From NCBI RefSeq assembly GCF_963678635.1, contig NC_087071.1, positions 17,609,613 to 17,673,612 on the forward strand: a stretch of DNA of 64,000 nucleotides, written 5' to 3'. Position numbers and translations under genes: made by a program. Each line of letters starts with the position of its first letter. The first letter of the stretch is position 1. The notes beneath the pieces are model-generated. The model saw nothing but the letters and a program-made list of their open reading frames with translations, searched no databases and was not told where the DNA came from. This document shows positions 1 to 11,590 of this stretch, one piece after another. Source of the DNA: Symsagittifera roscoffensis. Taxonomy: Eukaryota; Xenacoelomorpha; Acoela; Convolutidae.

Positions 1-6
1 ACAAAT

Positions 7-474
7 AAATATCTCAAAATAATGCAAAAGGGGACCCTTTGGGTCGGCAGGGAGACTAATTCCTGACGAAAAGTGTCCGCCCTTGCCCTTCCATCCTCTA
101 AATCCGCTGCTGCTTCTCAATATTCATACATGTAAGCACTTCACTTCAATTTTTAAACTCAGAGTCGAGGCTTCACATCGCAAACACAAGAAAATTCTTC
201 ATGTGACTCCTATATTCTTTTAAGTAAAATGAGACTTTTTTTGCCTTTTTTTCTTATTTTACTTAGATACCTTCAAAAGCCACATTTAGAATTTTCTTGT
301 GTTTGCGATGAGCAGCCTCGACTGTGAGTTTAAAAAAATGAAATTCTTTAGTAAACATTGAGAAGCAGCAGCGGATTTAGGGGGGGGGGGGGGGTTGGAA
401 GGGCGATGGCGGACACTTCACTTGAGAAAATCGACCTCTTCGGGCCCTCTTTTGCTTTATTTTGAGAGATCTAT
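7..474. mobile_element. foldback (long-inverted-repeat) element
   Basis: Two arms of about 225 bp are reverse complements around a short centre near 236-246. The left arm (about 10-235) is mirrored by the right arm (about 247-470): for example the CGCAAACACAAGAAAATTCT stretch, the AAATCCGCTGCTGCTTCTCAA stretch (bases 110-130) and ATCTCAAAATAA near the left edge all reappear inverted. The right arm contains a G run (380-394) that is absent from the left arm. No coding capacity is seen. The left edge is too close to the window border to test a target-site duplication. A MITE or foldback transposon is the simplest reading. Confidence 0.7.
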
Positions 475-1011
475 TAGTGGCTGACTGCCACTAAAACTTT
501 TCCAAAGCCAGCACGGTGCCGATTATTTTTGTATCAATGCATAGTTACATAATTAATTTTTTGAGACTTCTTTGGCCTTTTTTAAGTTTAAAATTTTCCG
601 CAACCGTACTAAAATTTTAAACAGCTGGCCCACGAGTTGGATTAGAAAAAACGGATTCAAAATATAACGGTACGCTCGCCGATTTGCTACTGTAATCACG
701 CTATAAACCAAAATTTTATCAGTTTTAAAGATATCTAGAAGAGAAACAAAAAAGTGACATTAAGAAACATAAAAAGTCAAAATCAGCGATTGTTATGCCA
801 AAAACATAACGACATCAATTAATTACTCAAAACAACCAAAAACAACTGGTTAATCATCACAATGATATTTTAACATAAATTCAAACACTAAATTCTAGTT
901 TGTGATGTTTTATATTTGGTGGGGTAGAGTTGCAAATGCTTTGTTGGGGAAGCATGAAGAACTACTTTTTTTTAAAATCCTAGAGTACCCGCAACCAAGT
1001 TTAGGCGTAAG

Positions 1012-1851
1012 TAATCGATTATAACGGTTGTTATGATGTTTTTTTTGACAATTATATTTGATTATAGTTACCAAAATTAGATGTTTAAAGGATTTACAAT
1101 TGATTACAATCGTGATAGTTTCCATGAGCTAATAATCTCTTAAAATCGATTCTAATTGATTATAGTTCTTACAAAAAAAACTCTCAAAATCAGTTATTTT
1201 TGATTATAATAGATTATAATCTCTTATTGTGTCAAATCAAAACAATATTCGAATTATATCTTGTGGGTTAATAACTTTGTGTCAATAACAAAACTTCTGA
1301 AGAAGAGATCTCTTGAACACTTTGGTTCATCTGAACACAAAGTTTTACCACGAAACAGAAGTTTCACAGAGATCCTTTCCTATTAGTGGAAATATTTCCG
1401 CGGCAGATGAAAAATAAATCTTCCGAATCAATCATGAAACTAAACCAATTAGCTGATGTTTTGGTGGTTAAAGAACTTTAAAATGTGCATCCCAAAACAA
1501 CTTTTTTGGGGAAGAAATGAAAAACTGAATTGAAAACTTTAAAAACACATTTTTCTCAGTTTTCACAGGAACCAACGTCTACAAAAAGCATAAAATCTAA
1601 GCAATTTATATGCAACTTCGAAGATACAATAGACAAGCAAAAGGGATTATAATCAATTATAGTCGATTATAATGGATTTTTGTGTAAAACTAATGATTTA
1701 GAAATTGGAATAAAAACAATGGATTATAATCAATTATAATTGATTATAATTGTATCGAAAAATAGACAAATAAATAATCGATTAATAAGTATTAAAATTC
1801 ATTATAATTGGACTTCAAAAAGAGAGATTATAATCGATTATTAATTGATTA
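1012..1851. repeat. cluster of TAATNNATTA palindromes
   Basis: Eight 10-bp sites of the form TAATNNATTA occur here: 1012 (CG centre), 1153 (TG), 1650 (CA), 1727 (CA), 1737 (TG), 1775 (CG), 1831 (CG) and 1842 (TG). They are embedded in a degenerate GATTATAATC-like repeat. The form matches the dimer site of paired-class homeodomains, but the tract may simply be a decayed AT-rich repeat. No adjacent gene is recognised. Confidence 0.4.
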
Positions 1852-2604
1852 AAAGCGATTGTTAAAAGACTGGTACCAAAATCGTAATATAGTTGATTAT
1901 TAACCTTTGAAACTAGATGCGGGTATGTCATTTTTTTGCTTTAAATTTGATATAGGGAAAAAAGTTAGGAAAATTATACTTATAAATTTGCAATATTCTA
2001 GGTAGAGACTATATCTGACTTCATTAATGGCAACATTTTTGAAATCCTGTGTGAACGTTATGCTAAGCAAAAAATATTGATATTTAATGCACACAAACGC
2101 AAAAAGGATTTTTGATAATTAAGCAAAATCACAGGAAAGCATGCAAAAGACTTTGATGCTTTCTTGGATGAAAAGTAATTCGGATGCAGTAAAAAATGCA
2201 TTTCAGTTGAGCGGTTAAATTACTTTTCATTGAACTGTCTGATATAATTTGAGCCTTAAACAATTTGTCCAATTTTTATAAAATTTTCCTTGGTGGCTAA
2301 TTTGGCTATTTCAATTATATTTGTTCTTCACGCATTACCTCATCAAAAATGTGAAGTGAAGGGAAAAAAGCGAATTCAAGTATTGTTTTGCTATTTCACT
2401 TTCTATGTAGCGTATACCATTATCCGGCCAAAATGTAGTTTGGATAAGTGCATCGTTTTGTTGGGTGTATGACCCTAAGACTCGGAGAACAAGTTAGACT
2501 CGGAAAATAAGAACAGGTTCAAAACAGATGCGGAATCAAGCTTTTTTTTCGGGTTTTGCTTACAAAATGTGAATTCCGCGACCGAGCAATACTCAAAAGA
2601 ACAA

Positions 2605-2665
2605 GACTGCTTGTATCAGGGCGAAGCCCTGATTGTTCCGACTGCCCTTTCAATTCTATGGAGTA
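2605..2665 (+). repeat. dispersed repeat, copy 1
   Basis: A stretch of about 60 bp holds the hairpin AGGGCGAAGCCCT followed by GTTCCGACTGCC. It matches, in reverse orientation, 10198-10262, and more weakly 3470-3510. The shared part extends from a GACTGCT-like left edge to TCTATGGAG on the right. No coding sequence is associated. Confidence 0.55.
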
Positions 2666-5139
2666 GTGTTTGCTTTAAAAAAAAATTGATGAAACTGTGC
2701 TTAAATAAAAATTTTAAAAGTTTTTAGCTCAGCTGCATTTGGTAAATGCATGATAAGTTAGTTTATGTTCTATCAACTCTTACAAGATGATAATTCAGAA
2801 AAATTTAAAAAAATTTGCAAACGTTTTGTTTTGAATTACACTTAAAATTATATTTCGAATAAGTTTTTCAATTAGAAATAAACGAGTTCAGGCACTGTAA
2901 ATTTTAGGCAGTTGGAAGTTTTGACATCAATTTTTGCTGCAGAGGCTCAAATCATTTAAACTTGAAGAAATACATTTGGTCGTAAATACTATACTGTTTA
3001 AACACTTCTATTTGAACGTTTATCTTTTATCACAATTGAGTCTCATGTGAGCTTATTGCCCTTTCAGTTGTCTAGTCTTTTTTTATCACATCTACAATGC
3101 ATTAAATGGAATACGGATTGAGATAAAAGATGGAAAAAAAAGACTTTGAATAGGGGCTGAAAGTCACTTGCTGTCCAAACCCACCACTAATTGACTGCTG
3201 AGAAACCCAAATTGGCCCCTTTGATTCTCTTTTAATCAAAGCGAAAAAGAACACTTCCAAAATACTGCCGAAGTAATCAGTAAGATATTGATGTTGAAAA
3301 AATAACATGCAAGATAAGGCGAACAAATTCCATGCGCTTTTTACGTAAAAAAGGGGAAAATGAAAGCTTAAGCGATTGCGTCTGCATCTTTGATCGTTTT
3401 TCAATATAAAAACTCAAACTTTGATTCAATTTTACTCATTTTTCTTCATTAGCAAACAAATAAAACTGTTAATATCAGGTAAAAGCCCTGAACGTTCCGA
3501 CTGCCATTTATTGTCGATGAAAAGAAATTTGGTTTCAAAAAATGTTGAAAAATTGGCCAAAAAAGAAAAGAAAGTTTGTTTTTTGATTGAAACCCCTCCC
3601 GGCATGCAAAGTACAAAATGATTTTAAATAGTGACTGATAATGTAATAATAAGAGCAAAAAGTTTTCCTCAATTAATTAACGAAAGATTGAATTTACCTC
3701 TTACAATCAAATTGCCTGTTCATATAGCATCAATTTCTCAAATTGAAATATAGTGGTCAAAGTCGATTGCCCACAAATTGTGCAATTTCCGTTAACTTTT
3801 GAGATTTTGACATTATCTTTCAGGTGCTTCAAGCAAACTTGCCGCAAATTGCTAATTAAAAAAGTCGAAAACTATCTGGAGAAAAAAACACCGCCCAGAT
3901 CACCAATAATTCGTCTGTCTTCAAAAGTCGGAAAAATGTTTTAAACTTTTTTGCTTGTTTCAGGGCGAAAAGGGGATAAAATTTAGACATAATTTTAGTT
4001 TTGCTTTATTTTGTACATGATCAATAATTGCAGTCTAGTTTCACCCGACATCGAGGAACTGCTTCGGAAAACCTTCAATAGCCCAAATGACCAGTGAAGT
4101 TTGCTACGAGAAAAAATATATCACTCAAACACATGCATGCGACGGTACCTATGACTTTTAAGTTTTTTTTTGTTTCTAAAAACACATCCGAGTGCAAAAT
4201 TCTCGAAAGCTTCTGGCCGGAAAAAAACTCAAATCAAACGATTCAGAGATAATTTTGACCAGCAACATTTTAACGCGCTTTACTGGCAAGAACAGCACTA
4301 CCAAGAGCAAAAAATGCAATTATCAATTATATCAAACCTCCTGTACAATGTCAAAGGTGATAACATGTTTTAGGTTTGAAACAGAAATGTTCGGACAAAA
4401 ATTCAAAAATTCTCTCTGAAAAAATATAATTGATTAAGAGGCCAAACTGTGCACTGCATAGGTCCACGTTTTGTTGTGTGTAAGTCATTGGAACTTAGGC
4501 ACAAGTCTTTAAACATGTTGCAAAATGAAAGTAGGTTCCACCTGCAAAAATTCTACGAATTCCGCGCCCAAACACTTTGTAATCTAAGTTTTGCTGGAAC
4601 CTAAGCTGCGTCGCGGATTTTGGAAACAGCAAAAATATCTAGTTGTTCTCAGTTGCGCTAATGTAAGCAAGCCGGTTCGGATAAATTGCTATTTCCACAC
4701 GTCAATAAATATATAAAAAGTTTTGGATTCTGCAAACTTAACTGCTTTTGGAAAAATTTTGAGCGAAGGTTTGTTTTAGCTATTTTTTTTCGAGGAAAAT
4801 TTAGCAAACGCATCAAAAAATAGGCATGCTACGGATCCCGCGACGAATCTGTTTTTAGGATTTTTGACGAAACTGCGGAAAATAAAAAAAAACTGCAGTT
4901 TGTCCTCGTAATGCTTCAAAATGTTTTTGCCCGAAAAGAAAAAATTAAAATTTCCTATAATAAAAATCGGAGTTTACAAAGCCTTCAAGTTGTCCGAGAT
5001 TGTGAATTTCAAATTTTTCCCTGTGAATAGTTTTTGCATAATTAATTATGGAAATAATTGAATTCGGAATTTTAAATGTAAAACGATGAAAATACTACTG
5101 GAACGGACGGAAAACGGTTCTTTTTATCGTTGCAGTTCC

Positions 5140-5502
5140 CAGGGGCGGATCTAGGATTTTCTCGAAGGGGGGGGGGGGCGGATTTTTAAAAAAATTCGAA
5201 AAATTTACCTTTTTTTTAACGATCGGCCAAATTGATTTTCCGAGTTCTCCTAAAGCAGTAAAAAAGATAAAACAGGTCAAAAAAGTTTTTTTGGGCACTT
5301 TTTGGAAAATTATGACAAAAAAATGCCTTTTTTTGGCGCGCGGACCCCATCAAAGTTAGTATATATTGGCGCCCAAGGCGCCTTTAGTAAAATTTTAGGG
5401 TCGGTCGGCCAAAAATGGTTTGTTAAAAAGAACCAAAGGGTGGACTCTTTGGTTTGGCAGGTGGTCGAATCCCTCCCTCCCCCCTCCCTAAATCCGCGCC
5501 TG
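5140..5502. mobile_element. hAT-like MITE
   Basis: The ends form an imperfect terminal inverted repeat: CAGGGGCGGATCTAGG at the left and, reverse-complemented, CAGGCGCGGATTTAGG at the right. The flanking octamers GCAGTTCC (5132-5139) and ACAGTACC (5503-5510) agree at 6 of 8 positions, as expected for an 8-bp hAT target-site duplication. A G run of about 12 (from about 5167) and a C-rich counterpart near 5471-5488 lie inside the ends. The ORFs inside are not transposase. CAGGGGCGGATC-type ends are common among animal non-autonomous hAT elements. Confidence 0.6.
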
Positions 5503-7186
5503 ACAGTACCCATGATGACTAACAAAATTATTACAAGAACACAAAAAAAGCTGATTTTTAATGGACCAAAATTTATTCATTTGCATCAAAATCAGTTAAT
5601 TTTTACACTCTAACCCATTAAAGAAATGGCACTGTTCGATGACTTAACATTGTAAGGGATCCGTTTTTTTAAAATCATTTTGTTAGGAAGAGCTTTTTTC
5701 AAATTGAAAATTTCGAACTATTTTTTTGCAACTATTCGTGATTCATCAGGATTGTCAGAAAAGTTGTTTTAACCAATTAACTCTATCTTCAATCCAAATA
5801 GTGAAATAGCGTAAGCTCTGAGGTGCTCAAGACGCCCAGAAATACTCAAAAAATTAAAAATTACGCGAAAGTGTGAATCTTATTAGCAATAAGCACAAGA
5901 ACCCTAACAATAAAAACTCATAACTCTTAACCGTGCTTCAACTGAAATAGTTAGAGAATTCTGCCTCATTTGAATGCATAATGTTTCACAATGAGGATTA
6001 AATAGCAAAATACGAAGATAATCATGTGTTAAATAAAATAACATGATGCGTCAATTAGTTTTGCTTTTCAATTTTAACGCATACGAATGCGATGAATAAC
6101 GTTACATTTGAATCCTGCTCTTCACGCAACTCCTTCGATGTTTGTCAAAAATCCTTAAGACCAAAAGACAATTTAAAAACATATTAATGAATGCATAAAA
6201 TCTGTTAACTACATGTAACAAGATTAGCCGGTACAAGTAGCACCGAAGCTTCCGATCAGTTTTTTTGCGGCAAAATCAAACTGAGTTTTTTAAGTTATGA
6301 CATTTTGCCTGTTGTGATGACACTGAAAGCAAGCCTACAACAAACAAGCATACAATCGCGATTCTTTCTAATATTTTTTTTGCGTTCTCTTTATAATCTT
6401 TTGCGATACTTCTATTGCATCCGGCCATTTTTGCTTATTTTTGATCTCGCGTGGCATTATTTGAAAAAATTTCTTTCATTTGTATTTAAGTTTGGCTTCA
6501 GATTTTTAAGCAAAAAAGGCACACATTTTTTCACAAAAGTCAAAATCATGTTTTTCAAAAACTGAGAATTGCGATTGAAGAGCCAAACATTATCAATGAA
6601 ATGTGACGCCTTTCAGTTGGAGAAACTAATTTTCACCAGCATCATTTTTTACTAGATTCAAAACTAAGAACTCAAAAGTTCACATGGGTAATTCTCAACA
6701 TTGAGAAACCATTTTAGATTTTTCTTTAAGTCAATCAAATTACAATTAAAACGGCTCTAATATGATATATCAATCAACCCTATCTGACCGTTATTCGTGG
6801 TCCCTGATTTGGTGATCGAAACCATAACTATTTAAACTATCTATCTATGTCATTGAATCATCTTCATAACTTAAGTTCAAGTTTTTATTGATCTTTCATT
6901 GAAACGCGTTAAGAAACATGTATTTACAAATTTGAACAATGTTCATAAGTATATTAAACGTACGATTTCAACTACAGATAGAACTAAAGGCAGTGCTGGT
7001 AAACAATTAAAATTTAAACGCGAAAATCAAAAGGAGTTTATCAAGCAATCACAATCTCCATTTTATTCCAGATTCAGTTCGTTTAGTGACTCCAGATCAA
7101 TTCTTTTTTGCCAACTGTCTTCTTTGCAATCCATTCAAAACTTCGTTTTTCGCCAGGTTTTCTTAGCAGGAAAAGTTTTTATTTTC
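5503..7186. other. AT-rich intergenic region, no gene recognised
   Basis: No recognisable protein, RNA gene or repeat family is seen. The ORFs at 6305-6565 and 6899-7192 have no recognisable domain. The second runs antisense into the last exon of the dehydrogenase gene and is not considered real. Confidence 0.5.
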
Positions 7187-8667
7187 TCATAATCTTGAAT
7201 TAATTCCGCCTGCAGCAACTAGGGTCTCTCCCGTAACATACGAGGCATCATCGGAACACAGAAACACAGCCGGTCCTCCCATCTCGTCCGGGTCTCCCAC
7301 TCGCCTCATCGGAATCACATTCAAGTACTGATCTCTCACGTCACTATAAAAATACAAAATGCTTACTGAATTTTCCTGAATTTACAGTTTCCTTATCTTT
7401 GATTTTTTGGAACTCATTTTACCAAAGTCAACTTGAAATAACATCGGATGCTCTAAACTGCATGAAAACGTGATCAAGTGAACAGATTCCTATAAAAAAT
7501 TTATACGTGCAAATTGCCGTCCGTATGAACAATTTTTAAACAACTTTATGTTGTAATTATACGGGGGGGGGGGGGGGGGGTGGCGATAAACTGGAGAAGA
7601 GCGAGTCCATTCCAAACATGACTTACTATGAAAAATCCTAGTGAAAATACTTAAATATTGAACAAAAAAATCGCTACTAGCCCAACTACTCTATTATTTC
7701 ACCTGTTATCAAGTAGCGGGTCACTGAACTTTGTTTTAATCAGCCCAGGCGCCAAACAGTTCACCCTGATATTAAATTGAGCCAGTTCTGCTGCCATTGT
7801 TTTCGTCAAACCTAACAAAGCAGTTTTGGAGACACAATAAGCTCCAATACCTGGCATTGGCATATAAGCTCCTATTGATGACACAAACAGTATAGAACCG
7901 TTTCCAGACTTTTTCAAGTGAGGAATAGCTTGCTTGCAAAGTAAGAACCCAGACTGAACGTTTGTGTCCAGAATTTTGTCGAAAGCTTTTTCATCGACGT
8001 CGAAAATGTTTCCAAATGTTGGACTAACAGCTGCGTTGCTTACTAAAATGGGATCAATTTTAGTTAACGCCGCTGAAAAGCAACTAAGATCCACCATGTT
8101 TAAATCCAGATCAATCAAGTCTTTTTAATTACATACTTTCTATTTGCCGTTTAAATCAATTAGATCAATCGAAAACCTATGACTGTGACTCATTGTTAAA
8201 CATACTCGAAAAAGAATACTTTCTTGAATCAATGAAAATTGGAAAAAAAGAATAGAATCACACCTATGCATCTGACAAAAACTAAAATTCGTTTTCTTTT
8301 CCATTGAAAAAAAAATTGCGGTGGTAAATTTACTTCATCATTCTTTTCAAGAGGCAACAATTAAATTGATCCCTAAATTGTCCAATCCTCCGAACTTATT
8401 CACAGTTTGTTCAATAAGATTCTCCCTGTGATCTTGTTTTCCAACGTGACAAACCATTCCCATCACATTAGACGCCGGAAGCTGATTCTCTTCAGCAACT
8501 TGGTGCAATTTTTCAACTGCTGAATCAACATTTTGCTGTTTGCGACTGCTGATTACAACTTTGGAACCCTCTTGGAGAAACCTCTTTGCGATTGCGAAGC
8601 CAATACCATCGGATGAAGCCGTTATGACAGACACTTTTCCAATAAGCCTTTTACTATTTGATGCCAT
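7187..8667 (-). CDS. DHRS4: DHRS4-like dehydrogenase/reductase (SDR family), 3 exons
   Basis: This encodes an NADP(H)-dependent short-chain dehydrogenase/reductase of the DHRS4 (peroxisomal carbonyl/retinal reductase) type. Exon 1 runs from ATG at 8667 to about 8373, exon 2 is about 8042-7703 and exon 3 is 7343-7187. Together they make 792 nt (263 aa plus stop), close to the ~278 aa of vertebrate DHRS4. Visible motifs are the cofactor turn TASSDGIG, the NADP-type ISSRKQQNV segment, NAAV in place of NNAG, the catalytic SSIG Ser, AYCVSK (Tyr-x3-Lys), and NCLAPGLIKT. The protein ends in Ser-Arg-Leu, a type-1 peroxisomal targeting signal, as in vertebrate DHRS4. Exon 2/3 is joined by a normal GT-AG intron (7344-7702). 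The exon 1/2 junction is non-canonical and is described separately. An AATAAA lies on the minus strand at 7178-7183, just after the stop. The family call is firm; the exact exon 1/2 boundary is inferred from reading-frame continuity. Confidence 0.88.
7344..7702 (-). other. canonical GT-AG intron of the DHRS4-like gene
   Basis: The donor reads AACAG followed by GTGAAA, and the acceptor reads TTTTTATAG followed by TGACGTG. The splice completes a Ser codon and keeps the frame. The intron is 359 bp and contains an 18-G homopolymer (7563-7580, plus-strand sense). Confidence 0.85.
8050..8373. mobile_element. MITE-like insertion acting as (or mimicking) an intron
   Basis: This 324-bp segment lies between exons 1 and 2 of the DHRS4-like gene. 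Its ends are inverted repeats: GGGATCAATTTTAGTTAACG from the left and GGGATCAATTTAATTGTTGC from the right (reverse-complemented), with similarity reaching about 31 bp to a shared TGAAAAG. The hexamers outside it, TAAAAT (8044-8049) and TAAATT (8374-8379), look like a target-site duplication. Removing the insert plus one hexamer (330 nt) restores an uninterrupted SDR frame (GLD-(I/N)-LVSNAAV). No GT-AG pair gives the same result. The nearest splice reading is GG-AG, with the donor after TTTAG at 8373 and the acceptor TTTTAG at 8043. Confidence 0.7.
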
Positions 8668-9751
8668 TAGTCTGAAAAAGTGACAAGACTGAACTCTAGA
8701 TTGAAAATTAACATCAAATCGGATTTTTGTTAAGATAACGGGTAATCGGTTCAGAAAATTCAGTCCCTCAATTTTTATTAACTCCTACTCTAAAAGGTCA
8801 TTAGAAATGTGGTTACACCTGACCACTTAATTGTACTTCAAGTGAATGAAATCCAAAAGAGGTATTTCAAAAAAAACTTCAAGTGGATGAAAACGAAGGG
8901 AAGGTTTTCATAGAAATTGAGTTGACCAGGTTGTGATTCATGAAGAAAATGTTGAAAACTTTGAGAAAATCGTACGGGGTCAGTACGGTATCACATTAGT
9001 GATTTCGGTAGTGCTTCAGACTCCAAAAAAAATGTTCATCGAGAAAATCTGGTAATGCTATTCAGAACCAACTTAACGGAGACTCGCTGAAGAATCTCAT
9101 TTTTTTCTTTTTTTAAGTTGCACTATTTTTTGAAACAAATAGAATGCTATAAAAAAGTACTAAACTCAAATTTACAGATATGAAACCCAAAATATTTGAA
9201 AACAATTAAAAACACTTCTGCGCTACTTGGACAGCAACGGGCTACTTTTGCTGCAACTTGTGTCCGATTGCTCAGCTGAAAAATGTACTTAACCTGAAGC
9301 AAATAAAAAATTGAAAAAATTGCGGCATTAGAGCCAAATTTCAGCTAATGCTGCAACACCTTCTAAACATGAAAACAAATCATTCCGAAAATTTTGTGGA
9401 TTAGGTGACCAAAAACTGTATATTCGAACTGGAAAAAAATGCGAAACACTGAGATCAAAAAATCGAACCATGCTGGCAGTTCAACCCACAAATTTTGAAG
9501 GATAGGTGCTACGTTTCATCATGTGTAGAGTCAAATATCAATTTTCTACCACCAAATTGACACCAGCGACTTTGATTTTTCACCCAACCAAGAAAAGTTT
9601 AACACCACTCGTAGCAAACCTTGAAATATGAAAAGGAAATTAGAAAAGGCTTCAATCACTTTTCTACAATAGAACTTTAGACGGATTTACATGGTGCCAA
9701 CAATTGAGAAAAGGGTAACCCCATAAACAGTGTAGCTTTCAGCTTAAATAT

Positions 9752-10262
9752 TATTGTTCCGACTTTCGTAACGAAAGTAACGGAATATTTGTGCTCGGGG
9801 TGGGTTTTTTTCTTCAGACAAATTTCGACTTTTTAACTAGCCATTTTTGACGGAATTTTTAACATCATTCGAAAGCTATTGTTGTCTTGAGCTTGAATTT
9901 GAAAAGATATTTTACCTGCGATCATTTTTTGTAAAATTATGGGGTTTAAAGATTGCCATTTTGTGACAATTAACGCGCGATATATTTCGCGCTATTAACG
10001 AGTAAGCGAGATTTAATCCTTCTTAGAAATTGTTCCAAATTGGTCCAAGGAAGCTTATATGCCATAATTGATTTATTAATAGGAGCAAAACCTATCACTT
10101 TGTACGTATTATGACGTGTGGGGGGATGTTTTCACAAAACATTTCAATTTTTTTTTAAATATTTCAATTTTATTTGATTACGTTTAAATTTTTCATATTA
10201 TTACTGCTCCATAGACCTTAAAAAGCAGTCGGAACATTGAGGGCTTCGCCCTGATACGAGCA
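9752..10262. repeat. dispersed repeat with related inverted ends
   Basis: The left end carries TTGTTCCGACTTTCG. The right end carries the reverse complement of a CAATGTTCCGACTGC segment, preceded by the hairpin AGGGCGAAGCCCT. The right ~65 bp is homologous, inverted, to 2605-2665. A palindrome ACTTTCGTAACGAAAGT sits at the left end. It may be a small non-autonomous transposon. No target-site duplication was confirmed and no ORF is associated. Confidence 0.4.
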
Positions 10263-10365
10263 GTTTTGTTTGATTTCTTTACGTTAATGAAAATAACGGC
10301 TCTTTCCCAGTTCCCCCCCTTTCAAATTCAATTTTGAAAAGTCTATTTAACGTTGTCATAATGCA

Positions 10366-10525
10366 ATGAAACTTGGCGTGGTGAACAAATCGACAATTCT
10401 GAACAGATTTGTTCTTCATACTTTACAGCGTAAAATCACGCATTTAGCCGTAATAACACGAAAAACAAATATGAAACTCGGTATTTTGAAGGGGGGAAAC
10501 TGGAAAAGAGCCAAAATAACTTTTC
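10366..10525 (+). repeat. dispersed repeat shared with 53990-54120
   Basis: This stretch shares blocks in the same order with 53990-54120, inside the carbonic anhydrase intron: a GTGAACA start, TTGTTCTTCATACT (TGTGTTCTGCATACT there), CATTTAGCCGTAA, AACATGAAA-like sequence and TGGAAAAGAGCC. An 82-codon ORF runs through it but is not kept in the other copy, so I treat this as a non-coding repeat. Confidence 0.5.
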
Positions 10526-11529
10526 TCAATGAGACTATACTTTTTAGCGATTACCGAAAAGTTGATACAAAACAAACCATTTCAATTATTTTGAAGTTTT
10601 ATTTCAGAGTCTAGTTACAAAAGTATCAATCGAAGTTTTATTTCAAATATCAAGTTAATTAACTACCATATTAAACTGCACAGAAGAGAACCAGCTAAAT
10701 TTGAATGCATCGAAATCAGAATTTACAACTTTTTGTCAGAAACAGATGGTCGTATCATAAATGATCATTATGTGGATAAAAAAATCTGAATGCAAATATT
10801 ATGCTTAAATCTAAATTCAAAACTGTTAACTTACTCAAAACTGTCAACAAATTTAAAAAAAACAGCAAAATAATATCTCATTGAACTAAAAGTGTAAACA
10901 CAATGGGACAACAACTACCAACATTAACCTTCAGTGACTCCCTTCACCGTTTAGTACCAACTAATTTAGATTATGCAGCAATAAATTTCCCATATATTAT
11001 AGCTGTTGATTTTTTTTATATTAGCAGTTATATTGGGCTTCGATAAGAATGTTTTTCAGATCTAAACTAAAATCAGTGCAAAAACGTTTTTTCGAATTGA
11101 CAACAGGTCTCACTGAAAATTCTTCAATTCTATATCGATGTCTTACAACGCGTACCAAAACAAGTCTTCATTTCTGACCTGAACTACTTTATCTGTAATA
11201 ATAATTTCTGTTCAGAATCTCTTTATGAAAAATTTAAATAAAGCAGGGATATTCCTAAGATTCTTTTTTCGTAAATTTCGTAAGATTCATCTTAAGATTT
11301 GTTTCTCAATTATCTTAAGATTCTTTATTTCAGAAATTTATTATATTGAATTGTCATTTAATTCTCATACTTATCAAACCCTGTTCAATCGATTACGTTT
11401 TTCTGTAATGCATAGGTATCAACCTTTTGCGCATTTATGAAAATTACGTCTTTCTCTCTTTCATCTGATTTCTGGTCAGAAATTAGCTGAATCTAGGCTA
11501 TTTCTAGCTAGAAAAAAGTCTTCTGATGG

Positions 11530-11590
11530 GAATAAAAACCCCAACCTGCCATTGGATAAACGGTTGCGCTAACCGCTAGGCAACATGACC
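11530..11590 (-). repeat. tRNA-like sequence (pseudo-tRNA or SINE head)
   Basis: Read on the minus strand it has TTGCCTAGCGGTTAGCGCAA, close to a tRNA D-arm/A-box (TRGCnnAGYnGG type). About 25 nt further comes a degenerate B-box-like GGTTGGGGTTTTTATTCC. No 7-bp acceptor stem is evident, so a functional tRNA is unlikely. Confidence 0.3.

Larger units (their letters stand above)
475..5139. other. AT-rich intergenic region, no gene recognised
   Basis: I recognise no coding sequence. The ORFs here (60-100 codons) are low-complexity and rich in Phe, Lys and Ile, as expected by chance at this base composition. Notable contents are a cluster of TAATNNATTA palindromes (1012-1851) and two copies of a dispersed repeat containing the hairpin AGGGCGAAGCCCT or a decayed form of it (about 2605-2665 and 3470-3510). 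Confidence 0.6.

Noticed and set aside
7563-7580. G-run as a G-quadruplex regulatory element
   Set aside because: A plain homopolymer inside an intron; nothing in the sequence links it to regulation, and such runs are also error-prone in assemblies.
11530-11590. Functional tRNA gene on the minus strand
   Set aside because: Good A-box, but the B-box is stretched and no acceptor stem pairs.
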